64,000 nucleotides of DNA from DATLLJ01 sp965229885 (GTDB lineage Bacteria > Acidobacteriota > Vicinamibacteria > Vicinamibacterales > CAVVIG01), in NCBI GenBank assembly GCA_965229885.1, contig CBDDJX010000003.1:1488001-1552000 (forward strand), given 5' to 3'. Position numbers and translations under genes: made by a program. A model generated the notes under the pieces. That model was not told the DNA's origin. It was given only the letters and a program-made list of their open reading frames with translations, and ran no database searches. The first letter of the stretch is position 1, and every line of letters begins with the position of its first letter. This document shows positions 1-9,723 of the stretch, piece after piece.

Positions 1-149
1 GAGGCGAGGATGTAATCGAACGCGGAGATGCGATCGGTTGCGACGATGACCAGGTGGTCGCCGAAATCATACAGGTCCCTGACCTTGCCCTGTCGATCGG
101 GCGGGTGGTCGGGAAGAGCGGTCTTGAGAAGAGGCGCGGCTAATGGCAA
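1..149 (-). CDS. purC: SAICAR synthase, N-terminal part (cut by window edge)
   Basis: Phosphoribosylaminoimidazole-succinocarboxamide synthase joins aspartate to CAIR in purine synthesis. Only about 49 N-terminal residues lie in the window. The minus-strand reading gives GKVRDLYDFG and then TDRISAFDYIL, the nucleotide-binding N-terminal signature of the family. I start it at TTG 149 because GAGGA sits about 7 bases upstream and no ATG or GTG fits the conserved N-terminus; the start is the least certain part. It is divergent from the next gene, with its own promoter in the shared 100-base spacer. Confidence 0.85.
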   Translation of the reverse strand, partial: MPLAAPLLKTALPDHPPDRQGKVRDLYDFGDHLVIVATDRISAFDYILA

Positions 150-177
150 CAGCTGTCCTCGAGGAGCGAAGCGTAGC

Positions 178-206
178 ATTCTACAGGGCGACGCCAAGGC
201 TGGCAA
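178..206 (-). promoter_or_regulatory. Sigma70-type promoter for purC
   Basis: On the minus strand TTGCCA (206-201) and TAGAAT (183-178) are separated by 17 bases and point into purC. That is 5/6 and 5/6 matches to the vegetative consensus with ideal spacing. A weaker plus-strand TATAGT at 226-231 could serve the divergent gene. Confidence 0.55.
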
Positions 207-250
207 CAACAACATGTAGGGGCGGTATAGTAGAAGGCGCTCAATCCAAG

Positions 251-1276
251 ATGCGATCGTCTCTCCGAACCCTTGTCGTGCTGGTGCTGGCCGTGGGCCT
301 GCTCGCCTTGTTCTTGTACAACGTCGACTTGCGGCGGGTCGGGAGCGAAATCGCGAACGCGCAGCCAGCGTGGCTGGCGCTGTCAGTCGCCACGATGCTG
401 GTCAATCTCGCGCTTCGTGCGTATCGATGGCAGTATCTGCTCGATCCGCTCGGGAAGGTGCGGTTCGGCAGCGCGTTTCGCGCGACAGCCGTCGGATTCG
501 CGGCGAACACGGTGTTGCCAGCGCGCGCTGGTGAGCTGATTCGCCCATATTTTCTTGCGCGGTACGAACGCATGAGCGCGACGGGGGCGTTTGCGACGAT
601 CATTCTCGAGCGCCTGCTCGATCTCGTGGCCGTGGTCGTCCTTCTTGCGGCGTATGTGTTCGTATTCGGCCGCGGTTTGGAACTGACCAACCCGGTGGCG
701 TTTGGGATGTTGAAGTGGGCAGGCGCGGCGGCGGCAGCGGGGGTCCTGTCCGCGCTCGTCATTCTGTTCGTTCTGGCCGGCAACCCCGAACGGCTCGGCC
801 GCGGCACGAGCCGACTCGCGGCGGTCGTGCCCTCGTTCGCGGCCACGATCGCCCGGGTCGCGGAGAAGTTCGCGCGTGGCCTTGGCGCGATTCGAAGCCC
901 TCGCCGTCTGCTCGTCGCTCTCGTCTGGTCATTTCCGTTGTGGCTGTTGATTGCCGTCGGCATCTGGGCGGTGGCGATCGCTTTCCGGCTGGCGATGCCG
1001 TTCACCGGTTCCTTCTTGATCGTTGCGCTGCTGGTGCTCAGCGTCGCCGTCGTCCCCACCCCGGGTGCAATCGGCGGGTTCCACGCCGCGTTCCGCTACG
1101 GCGCGACGACGTTTTTCGGGGCGCCAGATGATGCCGCCGTCGGCGCGGCCATCGTCCTCCACTTGCTGTCGATCGGTCCATCATTGCTGCTCGGCCTGTA
1201 CTTCGCGGCGCAGGTCGGCGTGAACCTGTCGCACGTGCGGGACCTGGCCGTGACCTCGCCGGGAGACATCGCGTGA
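251..1276 (+). CDS. Flippase-like integral membrane protein (LPG_synthase_TM / UPF0104 family)
   Basis: A 341-residue polytopic membrane protein of the family that includes the flippase domain of lysylphosphatidylglycerol synthases and AglD-like proteins. It begins with a membrane helix (LVVLVLAVGLLALFLYNVD), and carries the conserved stretch RYQWY-like 'LRAYRWQYLL', then 'NTVLPARAGELIRPYFL', which is diagnostic for the family, followed by several more hydrophobic segments. ATG 251 is chosen over an in-frame ATG at 143 because the upstream 36 residues are not hydrophobic or conserved in character and overlap purC. The last 4 bases overlap nrdR. The substrate is unknown; lipid or polyprenyl-linked cargo is only inferred. 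Confidence 0.8.
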   Translation: MRSSLRTLVVLVLAVGLLALFLYNVDLRRVGSEIANAQPAWLALSVATMLVNLALRAYRWQYLLDPLGKVRFGSAFRATAVGFAANTVLPARAGELIRPYFLARYERMSATGAFATIILERLLDLVAVVVLLAAYVFVFGRGLELTNPVAFGMLKWAGAAAAAGVLSALVILFVLAGNPERLGRGTSRLAAVVPSFAATIARVAEKFARGLGAIRSPRRLLVALVWSFPLWLLIAVGIWAVAIAFRLAMPFTGSFLIVALLVLSVAVVPTPGAIGGFHAAFRYGATTFFGAPDDAAVGAAIVLHLLSIGPSLLLGLYFAAQVGVNLSHVRDLAVTSPGDIA

Positions 1277-1731
1277 AGTGTCCGTACTGCAGCCACCTCG
1301 GCGACAAGGTCGTCGACTCGCGCGAAGGCAAAGAAGGGGAAGTGATTCGGCGGCGGCGCGAGTGTCTCGAGTGCGGGAAGCGCTTCACGAGTTACGAGCG
1401 GATCGATGAGATTCCGTACATGGTTGTGAAGAAGGACGGCACGCGCGAACGGTTCGAGCGGCACAAACTCGTGGCGGGGCTGCTCAAGGCGTGCGAGAAG
1501 CGTCCGGTCAGCGTGGCCGGGCTCGAGGCGATCGCCGATCGCGTCGAGGGCGCACTGCAGGAGCGGCCGGAGAAGGAAATCGCCACGGCGGACATCGGCG
1601 CGTTCGTCATGGAGGAGCTGAAGAAGCTCGATAAGGTCGCGTACGTACGGTTCGCGTCGGTGTACCGGCATTTCCGGGACATCGGCGAGTTCATGAGCGA
1701 GTTGAAAGACCTGTTGAACGCCAAGGAATGA
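1273..1731 (+). CDS. nrdR: Transcriptional repressor NrdR
   Basis: NrdR represses ribonucleotide reductase genes in response to ATP/dATP. The 152-residue protein has the N-terminal zinc ribbon (CPYC at residues 3-6 and CLEC near 31-34, followed by GKRFTSYE) and a C-terminal ATP-cone (VVKKDGTRERFERHKLVAGL onward). Length and domain order are those of the family. The start is GTG 1273, overlapping the upstream stop by 4 bases, so translation is probably coupled. No ribonucleotide reductase gene is present in the window, so its targets must lie elsewhere. Confidence 0.95.
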   Translation: MKCPYCSHLGDKVVDSREGKEGEVIRRRRECLECGKRFTSYERIDEIPYMVVKKDGTRERFERHKLVAGLLKACEKRPVSVAGLEAIADRVEGALQERPEKEIATADIGAFVMEELKKLDKVAYVRFASVYRHFRDIGEFMSELKDLLNAKE

Positions 1732-2351
1732 AGACACAAGGGACGACATGCATTGCACAGACCGCAGAGAATCGCGTGCTCTGCGTGCTCCGCGGTTTCT
1801 GCGTCGATCGCTGTGTTCGCCTTTTGTGTCTTCGTGTTTTCGTGGTTGCCGTTGTCTTGGTCGCCGCGGTCCGCGCGCAAGTGCCGGAAGTGTCGGTCAC
1901 GCCGATTGCGCGCGACGGCCAGGTACTGGTGTCCTTTGACCTGACCGATGCATTTTCCTCGGATGTGCGCGACGCGATTCAGAGCGGACTGCCGACGACG
2001 TTCTCGTACGACGTCGAGCTGCGGCGAGGGTCTGCGCTGTTCGACCGTACGGTCGCGTCGGTGACCGTGGAGGCCAGCGTCCGGTTCGACAACCTCACGC
2101 GGCGCTACCAGATTTCGCGCATCGTCGACGGCCGGGTGGAAGACGCGCGGCCGACCGAAGATCGGGAGGCGGTGCGCCGCTGGCTCACGCATTTCGAGCA
2201 AGTGCCGCTCTGCAACACGTCGGCGCTCGAGGCCAACGGCGAATACCACGTCCGCGTGCGCGCGCACACGCGGCCGCGCAACACCTGGTTCTTCTGGCCG
2301 TGGGACCGCGGCGGCGTGTTCGGGCAGGCCAAGTTCACGTTCCTTCCCTAG
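1728..2351 (+). CDS. DUF4390 family exported protein with repeat-derived signal peptide
   Basis: A 207-residue protein whose mature part (from about residue 51, QVPEVSVTPIARDGQVLVSF, to FGQAKFTFLP) resembles DUF4390 proteins, which are commonly encoded next to NtrY-type kinases, as here. Function is unknown. The first 50 residues give a Cys/Arg-rich leader with hydrophobic core LLCLRVFVVAVVLVAAVRA and a plausible cleavage site before QVPE. That leader is encoded by a dispersed intergenic repeat (1751-1850). ATG 1728 overlaps the nrdR stop; GTG codons around residues 17 and 20 are alternative starts. Confidence 0.7.
   Translation: MKTQGTTCIAQTAENRVLCVLRGFCVDRCVRLLCLRVFVVAVVLVAAVRAQVPEVSVTPIARDGQVLVSFDLTDAFSSDVRDAIQSGLPTTFSYDVELRRGSALFDRTVASVTVEASVRFDNLTRRYQISRIVDGRVEDARPTEDREAVRRWLTHFEQVPLCNTSALEANGEYHVRVRAHTRPRNTWFFWPWDRGGVFGQAKFTFLP
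1751..1850. repeat. Dispersed intergenic repeat of the 'AETAEHAE / NHENTKTQK' type
   Basis: Read on the minus strand this stretch is made of repeated words (ACCACGAAAACACGAAGACA, then CGCAGAAACCGCGGAGCACG) and would encode NHENTKTQK...DAETAEHAEHA. I recall the same degenerate wording between genes in many environmental bacterial genomes. Here it lies at the nrdR/DUF4390 junction and is read by the DUF4390 frame. Confidence 0.6.
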
Positions 2352-2357
2352 GGCACC

Positions 2358-4637
2358 ATGCCGGCCACCATTGCGTCGATCACACCGCGACGTTCGAGTG
2401 GGCCGCCCCCCGCGCCGCCGCCGAGCCGGCGCCCGTTCCGCGACAACCCGCGGCTGATTCTCACCGGCATCGGCTTTCTGATTGTTGTCCTGGTGGCGCT
2501 CGCCGCGCTGGCCAACCGCACGCCGTACTTCTCGCCGGATTTCCTGACTGAGTTCGTACTCTACGCGTTATCGGCCGCCGATTTGACGATGCTGGCGGCG
2601 CTGCTGTTCGTGCTGGCGCGCAACATCATCAAGCTGGTCGTCGAGCGGCGCCGCGCGCTGCCGTTTGCCCGGTTCCGCGCCAAGCTGGTGGCGCTGCTGC
2701 TCGGCATGACGCTCGTGCCCGCCACACTGGTCTTGATCGTCGGCAGCGAACTCATCCGCACGAACATCGATCGCTGGTTCAACGCGCCGATGGAGGAGAT
2801 TCTCGCGTCGGCCAACGAGATCGCGAGCGACTACTACCAGCAGCGGCAGGCGGTCCTGGCCGACCATGCGGCCCGCATCGCGCGGGCGCTGGGGTCAACC
2901 GATCTCACCCGCGACGATGTACGGCCGATTCGGGATCTGCTGGCGCCTGAGGTGACGCTCCATCGCGTGCAGATGCTCGAGGTGTACCGTGCCCGGCCGT
3001 CGAATGGATCGCTGCCGACCCTGGAGCCGGTGGTGGACGTGGCCGCGCCGCAGCTGCCCCCTGGGTACAGCCGTGCCCCGGCAGACCGTCTTGCGGCCCA
3101 GGCGATCGGCGGCTCGTCCGACACGTGGTCCATTGAAGCGCTCGGCGCGTCCGGCGATCTGCTGCATGCGGCCGCCGTCATCCGGTCGGACGACGGTCGT
3201 GCGTCTGGCGTCGTGGTGGCCACTGACTATCTGACCGGCGAGGTCGCGATGCGGTCGCGCCGCATGACGCAGGCGTTCGAGAGCTACAACCAGTTGCGGG
3301 TCCTGCGACGCCCGCTCACGGGTTTGTACTTGTCGTTCTTCCTCATGGTGACGCTGCTGATTCTTTTCGGCGCGATCTGGATAGGCTCCTATCTGGCGAA
3401 GCGGATCACGCGGCCGGTCCTGATGCTGTCGGCGGCCGCCCGCGAAATCGGCGCGGGCCGTCTGGATCAGCATGTGGAGCCTCAGAGCAACGACGAGTTC
3501 GGCGCGCTGGTCGACGCATTCAACGCGATGGCGGGGGAGCTTGCGACGAGCCGCCGCAAGATCGACCGCTCGACAATCGATCTCGAACGGAAGCATCTCG
3601 AAGTGGAAAAGCGCCGGCGCTACATCGAGACGATCCTCGAGCGCATTACGACCGGTGTCGTGTCGGTCGATGCCCGCGGCGTAGTGACGACGATCAACAG
3701 CGCCGCGGCACGGCTGCTCAGTCTGACTCGCACGATTGTCGGCCAGGCCGCTCTGGCTGTGTTCGACCGGCCCGACCTCCAGCCGCTGGCGGCGCTGCTC
3801 GCGGGCGCCAGCCGTACCGTCGCGGAGCCGTCCGCGCAGGAGATCGCGGTCACCCGGGAGGGCCAGGAGATCCACCTGGCGGCCGTGGCGACGGTGCTCG
3901 CCGGCGAGAGCGGGGTGTCCGAAGGCGTCGTGTTGGTATTCGACGATGTCACGCCGCTCATCCGCGCCCAGAAGGTCGCAGCCTGGCGCGAGGTGGCGCG
4001 CCGCCTCGCGCATGAAATCAAGAATCCACTCACCCCGATCCAGCTGTGCGCGGAGCGGCTCCAGCGCCATTTCTCGACCGCGCCGCCGGCCGCCAAGGCG
4101 CTCGTGGACGAGTGTGCGGGGACGATCGTCGGCGAGGTCGAATCGTTGAAGGGGCTCGTCGACGAGTTCTCGCAGTTTGCACGCATGCCGTCGCCGCGAA
4201 CCGTGGCGACTGATCTGTCGGGGCTCATCGCAGACACGATCGCGCTCTATAGCGGGATTGTCGGCGCGGTGCGCATTGAGCAGCGGTTCGCTCCCGGCCT
4301 GCCGCTCGTGCGGCTCGATCCGGAGCAGATCCGGCGTGTCATCATTAACCTGGTCGACAACGCCATCGAGGCGATGGAGCGCCGCGGCGAGATCGTCGTC
4401 GAGACACAGCTCGATAGCGCGAACGCCATCGTGCGCGTGATCGTTGCCGATAACGGCCCGGGGATTCCGGCGGGCGAACGCGAAAAGCTATTCCTGCCGT
4501 ACTACTCGACCAAGGGCCGCGGCAGCGGCCTTGGTCTGGCCATCGTGCGCCGTATCATCGCCGAACACGGCGGCAATATCGACGTGGGTGACAACACTCC
4601 GCGCGGCACGCGTTTTACAATCGAGTTGCCGTGCTGA
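2358..4637 (+). CDS. ntrY: NtrY-type membrane sensor histidine kinase
   Basis: A 759-residue kinase. The order is: Pro-rich N-terminus, membrane helix at about 33-55, second hydrophobic segment at about 75-92, helix near 112-128, an extracytoplasmic stretch, helix near 325-350, HAMP-like linker (RITRPVLML), a PAS-like region (about 420-530), the H-box RLAHEIKNPLTPIQL with phospho-acceptor His552, and an HATPase domain with N-box INLVDNAIEAM and G-boxes DNGPGIP and GRGSGLGLAI. H-box wording HEIKNPLTPI is typical of NtrY. The cognate regulator follows 70 bases downstream. Signal sensed is unknown; nitrogen or envelope state is inferred from the family. Confidence 0.88.
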   Translation: MPATIASITPRRSSGPPPAPPPSRRPFRDNPRLILTGIGFLIVVLVALAALANRTPYFSPDFLTEFVLYALSAADLTMLAALLFVLARNIIKLVVERRRALPFARFRAKLVALLLGMTLVPATLVLIVGSELIRTNIDRWFNAPMEEILASANEIASDYYQQRQAVLADHAARIARALGSTDLTRDDVRPIRDLLAPEVTLHRVQMLEVYRARPSNGSLPTLEPVVDVAAPQLPPGYSRAPADRLAAQAIGGSSDTWSIEALGASGDLLHAAAVIRSDDGRASGVVVATDYLTGEVAMRSRRMTQAFESYNQLRVLRRPLTGLYLSFFLMVTLLILFGAIWIGSYLAKRITRPVLMLSAAAREIGAGRLDQHVEPQSNDEFGALVDAFNAMAGELATSRRKIDRSTIDLERKHLEVEKRRRYIETILERITTGVVSVDARGVVTTINSAAARLLSLTRTIVGQAALAVFDRPDLQPLAALLAGASRTVAEPSAQEIAVTREGQEIHLAAVATVLAGESGVSEGVVLVFDDVTPLIRAQKVAAWREVARRLAHEIKNPLTPIQLCAERLQRHFSTAPPAAKALVDECAGTIVGEVESLKGLVDEFSQFARMPSPRTVATDLSGLIADTIALYSGIVGAVRIEQRFAPGLPLVRLDPEQIRRVIINLVDNAIEAMERRGEIVVETQLDSANAIVRVIVADNGPGIPAGEREKLFLPYYSTKGRGSGLGLAIVRRIIAEHGGNIDVGDNTPRGTRFTIELPC

Positions 4638-4648
4638 CGGTCGGCTTC

Positions 4649-4707
4649 AGGCTCGGGGCTGTGGGCTGCAGGCCAGCCCAGAGCTCCGAGCCCCGAGCCC
4701 CGAGCCT
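4649..4707. repeat. Perfect 12-bp inverted repeat in the ntrY-ntrX spacer
   Basis: AGGCTCGGGGCT (4649-4660) is mirrored by AGCCCCGAGCCT (4696-4707). The 3' arm abuts the ntrX GTG codon. The spacer is built from repeated CTCGGGGCT / CCCGAGCC words, a pattern of dispersed intergenic GC repeats. A stem-loop here would occupy the place where a Shine-Dalgarno sequence for ntrX is expected. Confidence 0.6.
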
Positions 4708-6102
<1,395 letters not shown>

Positions 6103-6125
6103 TGTTATAATCGCTCCGTCCTTCA

Positions 6126-6992
6126 ATGTCAGATTCGCCTCGTACCGATGGGTCCCGCGCTTTCGCTGCCGCGTCGGAGGCGGATCGCGACGCGAAAATC
6201 GAGCAGCTCCTGCTCACCGGCCTCGATCATTACTTCGCCACACAATACGACCACGCCATCAGCGTCTGGACCCGTGTGCTCTTTGTCGACCGCACTCACG
6301 CCCGGGCCCGCGCGTACATCGAGCGGGCGCGCAGCGCGCTGGCGGAGCGCCAGCGGGAGTCCGAAGAGCTGCTGCAAAGCGGCGTCGCGGCGTTTCAGCG
6401 CGGCGACGGCGACGAAGCGCGGCGCCTGGTGCAGGCCGCCATCGACGGCGGCGCACCGACGGACGAAGCGCTGGCCGTGCTCGATCTGCTGAATCGCCGC
6501 CTCCGAACCTCGCCGGTCGTCGCTCCGACCGCGCCAGCGCGCCGCGCGCGGAGTGTGGTGGTGCCACCCGCGGCCAAGTTGCCCGCCCCGTGGTCGGCGC
6601 TCACGATTGCCCTCCTGTTCGTCCTGGCGTTGGCGGCCGCGGGTGCCTACTCGGCGGCCGTCTGGGGACCACTCGATTGGCGCGACGTATTCCCGCTGCA
6701 GAGCCCGCCGACGAGAGCCGCCGGGGCGGTTGTCGCGCGCGAGCCGACGGTCGCGCCACCGCGCCGCGGCGAGTTGGCGTTGGCGCGCGCGCGGGCGCGT
6801 GCTGCGGACGGCCACCTCCGCGACGCTCTGACCGCGCTAGATCTCGTGAGGCCAACCGATCCGCAGAAAGCGGAGGCCGATCGGCTTCGCGGTGAAATTC
6901 AACTTCAGCTCATCGCGTTGACGTCGGTTCCCGCGCAGCCGGCCGCGGAACGACGCGCCGAGAGCGCAACCGGCGATCGACGCGTTCCATGA
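6126..6992 (+). CDS. TPR-like single-pass membrane protein, unknown function
   Basis: A 288-residue protein that I cannot assign to a named family. Residues 25-120 are helical and TPR-like (GLDHYFATQYDHAISVWTRV; ARARAYIERARSALAERQRE; LLQSGVAAFQRGDGDEARRL). One membrane helix lies near 158-178 (ALTIALLFVLALAAAGAYSA), followed by a short periplasmic or second TPR-like part with QKAEADRLRGEIQ. It overlaps the RDD gene by 4 bases, so the two are probably co-translated. A TATAAT at 6106-6111 lies just upstream, leaving a very short leader and no clear ribosome site. Confidence 0.65.
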   Translation: MSDSPRTDGSRAFAAASEADRDAKIEQLLLTGLDHYFATQYDHAISVWTRVLFVDRTHARARAYIERARSALAERQRESEELLQSGVAAFQRGDGDEARRLVQAAIDGGAPTDEALAVLDLLNRRLRTSPVVAPTAPARRARSVVVPPAAKLPAPWSALTIALLFVLALAAAGAYSAAVWGPLDWRDVFPLQSPPTRAAGAVVAREPTVAPPRRGELALARARARAADGHLRDALTALDLVRPTDPQKAEADRLRGEIQLQLIALTSVPAQPAAERRAESATGDRRVP

Positions 6993-7912
6993 AGTGCCCC
7001 AAGTGCGGCTATCTGGGATTCGAGAGCGTGGACCGGTGCCGTAATTGTGGTTACGACTTCACGCTCACGCCGTCCACTGACATTCTCGACTTGCCTCTAA
7101 AGACGACGTCGATGGCATTAACCGCGTCGGCCGAGCGGGACGTGCGACAGCCTTTGGGCGAATTGTCGTTTCTGGACACGGCCCTGCCGGCTGAGCCCGG
7201 CCACCTTTCCGGCTGGGCGAAGCCTGATGTCCGGTATGCGGCGGCTGCCGACCCCCCGTCAGTGCCGCTATCGGAAGACCTGCCTCTGTTCGGCGCCGCG
7301 ATTCCAGACGATTTGCCGCTCATCATCAAACCGTCTCTTCCGCGCCCGCCGCTCGCCGTGCGTCGCGCGATGCCCGACACGCCGCGTCTCAGACGCGTAT
7401 CGGCACAGACGGCCACGCTGGATCTCGGTCTCGAGCCTCCGGCGCGCTCCACCGTATCGGATTGCGCGGCGCGCATCGAGGCGCCGGCCGACACGGACGC
7501 CGTGGAGGACGCGACCAGCGGCGCCCGGTTTGCAGCCTGCGTGACCGACGTGCTCATTCTTGCGGCGATCGATGCCGCTGTCGTCTATTTCACGATGCAG
7601 ATCTGCGGCATCGGCCCGGACGATCTCGGCATCCTGGCCAGGGCGCCGATGTTCGCATTTCTCTGCGTCCAGAACGGCGGCTACCTCATCGCGTCTACGG
7701 CCGGCGGTCAGACGCTCGGAAAAATGGCAGCAGGGATCAAGGTGGTCTCCGTTGAGCCCAGCTCCTCACTCGACTTTGGCCGCGCCTTCGTCAGAGAGTT
7801 CGTGTGGCTCGTGCTCGCGGCGCCCGCGGGCCTCGGACTCCTGACTGTCTTGAGCCGCGATCATCGCGGCGTCCACGATCGCGTCGCCGGCACCCGCGTC
7901 GTGCGCGCCTGA
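6989..7912 (+). CDS. Zinc-ribbon plus RDD-domain membrane protein
   Basis: A 307-residue protein with an N-terminal zinc ribbon (CPKCGYLGFESVDRCRNCG, four Cys), a long low-complexity Pro-rich linker, and a C-terminal RDD domain from about residue 175. The RDD part shows GARFAACVTDVLILA, the GQTLGKMAAGIKVV signature and the final HDRVAGTRVV. RDD proteins are membrane proteins, some linked to ion transport; the role here is not known. It overlaps the upstream TPR gene by 4 bases (ATGA). Confidence 0.75.
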   Translation: MKCPKCGYLGFESVDRCRNCGYDFTLTPSTDILDLPLKTTSMALTASAERDVRQPLGELSFLDTALPAEPGHLSGWAKPDVRYAAAADPPSVPLSEDLPLFGAAIPDDLPLIIKPSLPRPPLAVRRAMPDTPRLRRVSAQTATLDLGLEPPARSTVSDCAARIEAPADTDAVEDATSGARFAACVTDVLILAAIDAAVVYFTMQICGIGPDDLGILARAPMFAFLCVQNGGYLIASTAGGQTLGKMAAGIKVVSVEPSSSLDFGRAFVREFVWLVLAAPAGLGLLTVLSRDHRGVHDRVAGTRVVRA

Positions 7913-7917
7913 AAGGG

Positions 7918-8421
7918 GTGGCCTCCCACCCCCGTTTCGCCCTCGCGATCTCCACCGTATTTGGAATCGGTTACGTACCGGTCGCTCCCGGCACGTTTGG
8001 ATCCGCTGCGGGTCTTCTGCTTTGGATGGTGCTGCCAGGTTCAGCGATCGTTCAGGCCGCGGTGATTGTCGCCCTCTTCGTTCTGGGCTCGATCGCAGGG
8101 AATGCGGCGGAACGTCACTTTGGCCGCACTGACCCGCGCCAGGTCATCGTCGACGAGGTGATGGGCATGCTCATCACGCTTTTTCTCAATCCCGTCGGCG
8201 TGAAAGGGGCGCTCGTCGGTTTCCTGTTCTTTCGCGCCACTGATGTCATCAAGCCGTATCCAGCCAATCGCCTGGAGCGGCTGCCGGGCGGCATCGGCGT
8301 CATGGCGGATGACGCCATGGCGGCCGTCTACGCGAATCTCGCCCTTCGGGCCACGATCTTTGCGTTGGGCAATCGGGTCATTTCAATATCCAATGATCCA
8401 ATTACCACATTCATGCGATGA
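7918..8421 (+). CDS. pgpA: Phosphatidylglycerophosphatase A
   Basis: PgpA dephosphorylates phosphatidylglycerol phosphate to phosphatidylglycerol at the inner membrane. The 167-residue protein has the family motifs GIGYVPVAPGTFGS near the N-terminus, the acidic metal site VDEVMGM, and FRATDVIKPYPANRLERLPGG. GTG 7918 is chosen because it starts directly at the conserved HPRFALAIS region; the longer in-frame extension overlaps the RDD gene and is Arg-rich. An AAAGGG stretch lies unusually close upstream. It overlaps cinA by 4 bases (ATGA), a frequent gene order. Confidence 0.87.
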   Translation: MASHPRFALAISTVFGIGYVPVAPGTFGSAAGLLLWMVLPGSAIVQAAVIVALFVLGSIAGNAAERHFGRTDPRQVIVDEVMGMLITLFLNPVGVKGALVGFLFFRATDVIKPYPANRLERLPGGIGVMADDAMAAVYANLALRATIFALGNRVISISNDPITTFMR

Positions 8422-9704
8422 AGGCCTGCATCATTGCGGTGGGCAGCGAGATGCTGACGCCGTTCCGCGTCGACACGAACTCCCTCGTCATCACCGAGCG
8501 CCTGAACACCCTCGGGTACGACGTCCGGCTCAAGGTGGTCGTGGGCGACGACACCCTGGAAGTGGCCCGGGCGTTCGAAGGGGCACTCACCTGGGCTGAT
8601 GTCGTCGTGGTCGTCGGCGGTCTCGGACCGACCGACGACGACATCACGCGCGGCGCCATCGTCCACGTGCTGCAAGCGCCACTCGAAGTACATGAACACG
8701 TCCTGGAGCGGATTCGCGAACGCTTCGCCCGCCGCGGCATGGAGATGCCGGAGATCAACCGGCGTCAGGCGATGGCGCCGCGCGGCGCGGCGCTCCTGGA
8801 CAACCCGAACGGCACGGCGCCTGGCCTCTGGATCGAGCACGGGTCGACGGCGATCGTCTTGTTGCCCGGCCCGCCGCGCGAGATGACGCCAATGTTCGAC
8901 TCGGTGATTCGCGATCGGCTGGCGGCCCGCGGCGGCGCCACCGGCCTGTTCCGGCGCGTGGTAAAAATCACTGGCCGCGCCGAATCGGCCGTCGATACCG
9001 ACGCTCAGCCGGTCTACGGGCGATGGACGACCGCGCGAACTCCGATCGCCACCACGATTCTCGCTGCGCTGGGGCAAATCGAGCTTCACTTGACGGCGCG
9101 CGCGGAGAGCCGCCGGGAGGCAGACGCGGCGTTGGACGCAGCGGTCGAGGAACTCAAGACGGCTCTCGGCGATGCCGTTTACAGCACGGACGGCCGGAAC
9201 CTCGAAGCGGTTGTCGGCGATCTTCTTCGCGAGAGGCACTGCACCGTGGCTACTGCCGAGTCGTGCACCGGCGGGATACTGACCTCGCGATTGACCGATG
9301 TCCCCGGCAGTTCCGCGTACGTCGAGCGCGGCTTCGTGTGCTACAGCAACCGGTCGAAGATCGAACTTGTTGGTGTGCCTAATGCGATGCTGGCCGAGCA
9401 CGGGGCGGTTAGCGATCCGGTGGCGCAGGCGATGGCAGAGGGTGCGCGAGCACGAGCGGCGACACGTGTCGGGATCGGCATCACCGGCGTCGCGGGTCCA
9501 GACGGCGGGACCCCGGCCAAGCCGGTGGGCACCGTCTCGATCGCCGTCGTCGTTGACGGCGAGAGTCGCGTCCGTACGTTTCAATTCGTCGGCGGGCGCG
9601 AACAGATAAAGTTCCAGGCGTCGCAGGCGGCGCTGAATATGTTGCGGCTGATGCTGGAGCACGACGGTCAGCGCAGCACTCCGGGCGGGCTTGTATCGCG
9701 CTGA
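8418..9704 (+). CDS. cinA: CinA family protein (MoCF-like domain plus nicotinamide-nucleotide amidohydrolase)
   Basis: A 428-residue two-domain CinA. The N-terminal COG1058/MoCF-like domain has VGSEMLTPFRVDTNS and VVVVGGLGPTDDDITR; family members act as ADP-ribose pyrophosphatases. The C-terminal PncC domain has TVATAESCTGGILTSRLTDV (catalytic Ser), GAVSDPVA and GITGVAGPDGGTPAKPVG, and deamidates nicotinamide mononucleotide. Full length for the family. It overlaps pgpA by 4 bases and is followed 19 bases later by plsY. Confidence 0.93.
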   Translation: MKACIIAVGSEMLTPFRVDTNSLVITERLNTLGYDVRLKVVVGDDTLEVARAFEGALTWADVVVVVGGLGPTDDDITRGAIVHVLQAPLEVHEHVLERIRERFARRGMEMPEINRRQAMAPRGAALLDNPNGTAPGLWIEHGSTAIVLLPGPPREMTPMFDSVIRDRLAARGGATGLFRRVVKITGRAESAVDTDAQPVYGRWTTARTPIATTILAALGQIELHLTARAESRREADAALDAAVEELKTALGDAVYSTDGRNLEAVVGDLLRERHCTVATAESCTGGILTSRLTDVPGSSAYVERGFVCYSNRSKIELVGVPNAMLAEHGAVSDPVAQAMAEGARARAATRVGIGITGVAGPDGGTPAKPVGTVSIAVVVDGESRVRTFQFVGGREQIKFQASQAALNMLRLMLEHDGQRSTPGGLVSR

Positions 9705-9723
9705 CGCGTGCTAACCTGACGTC

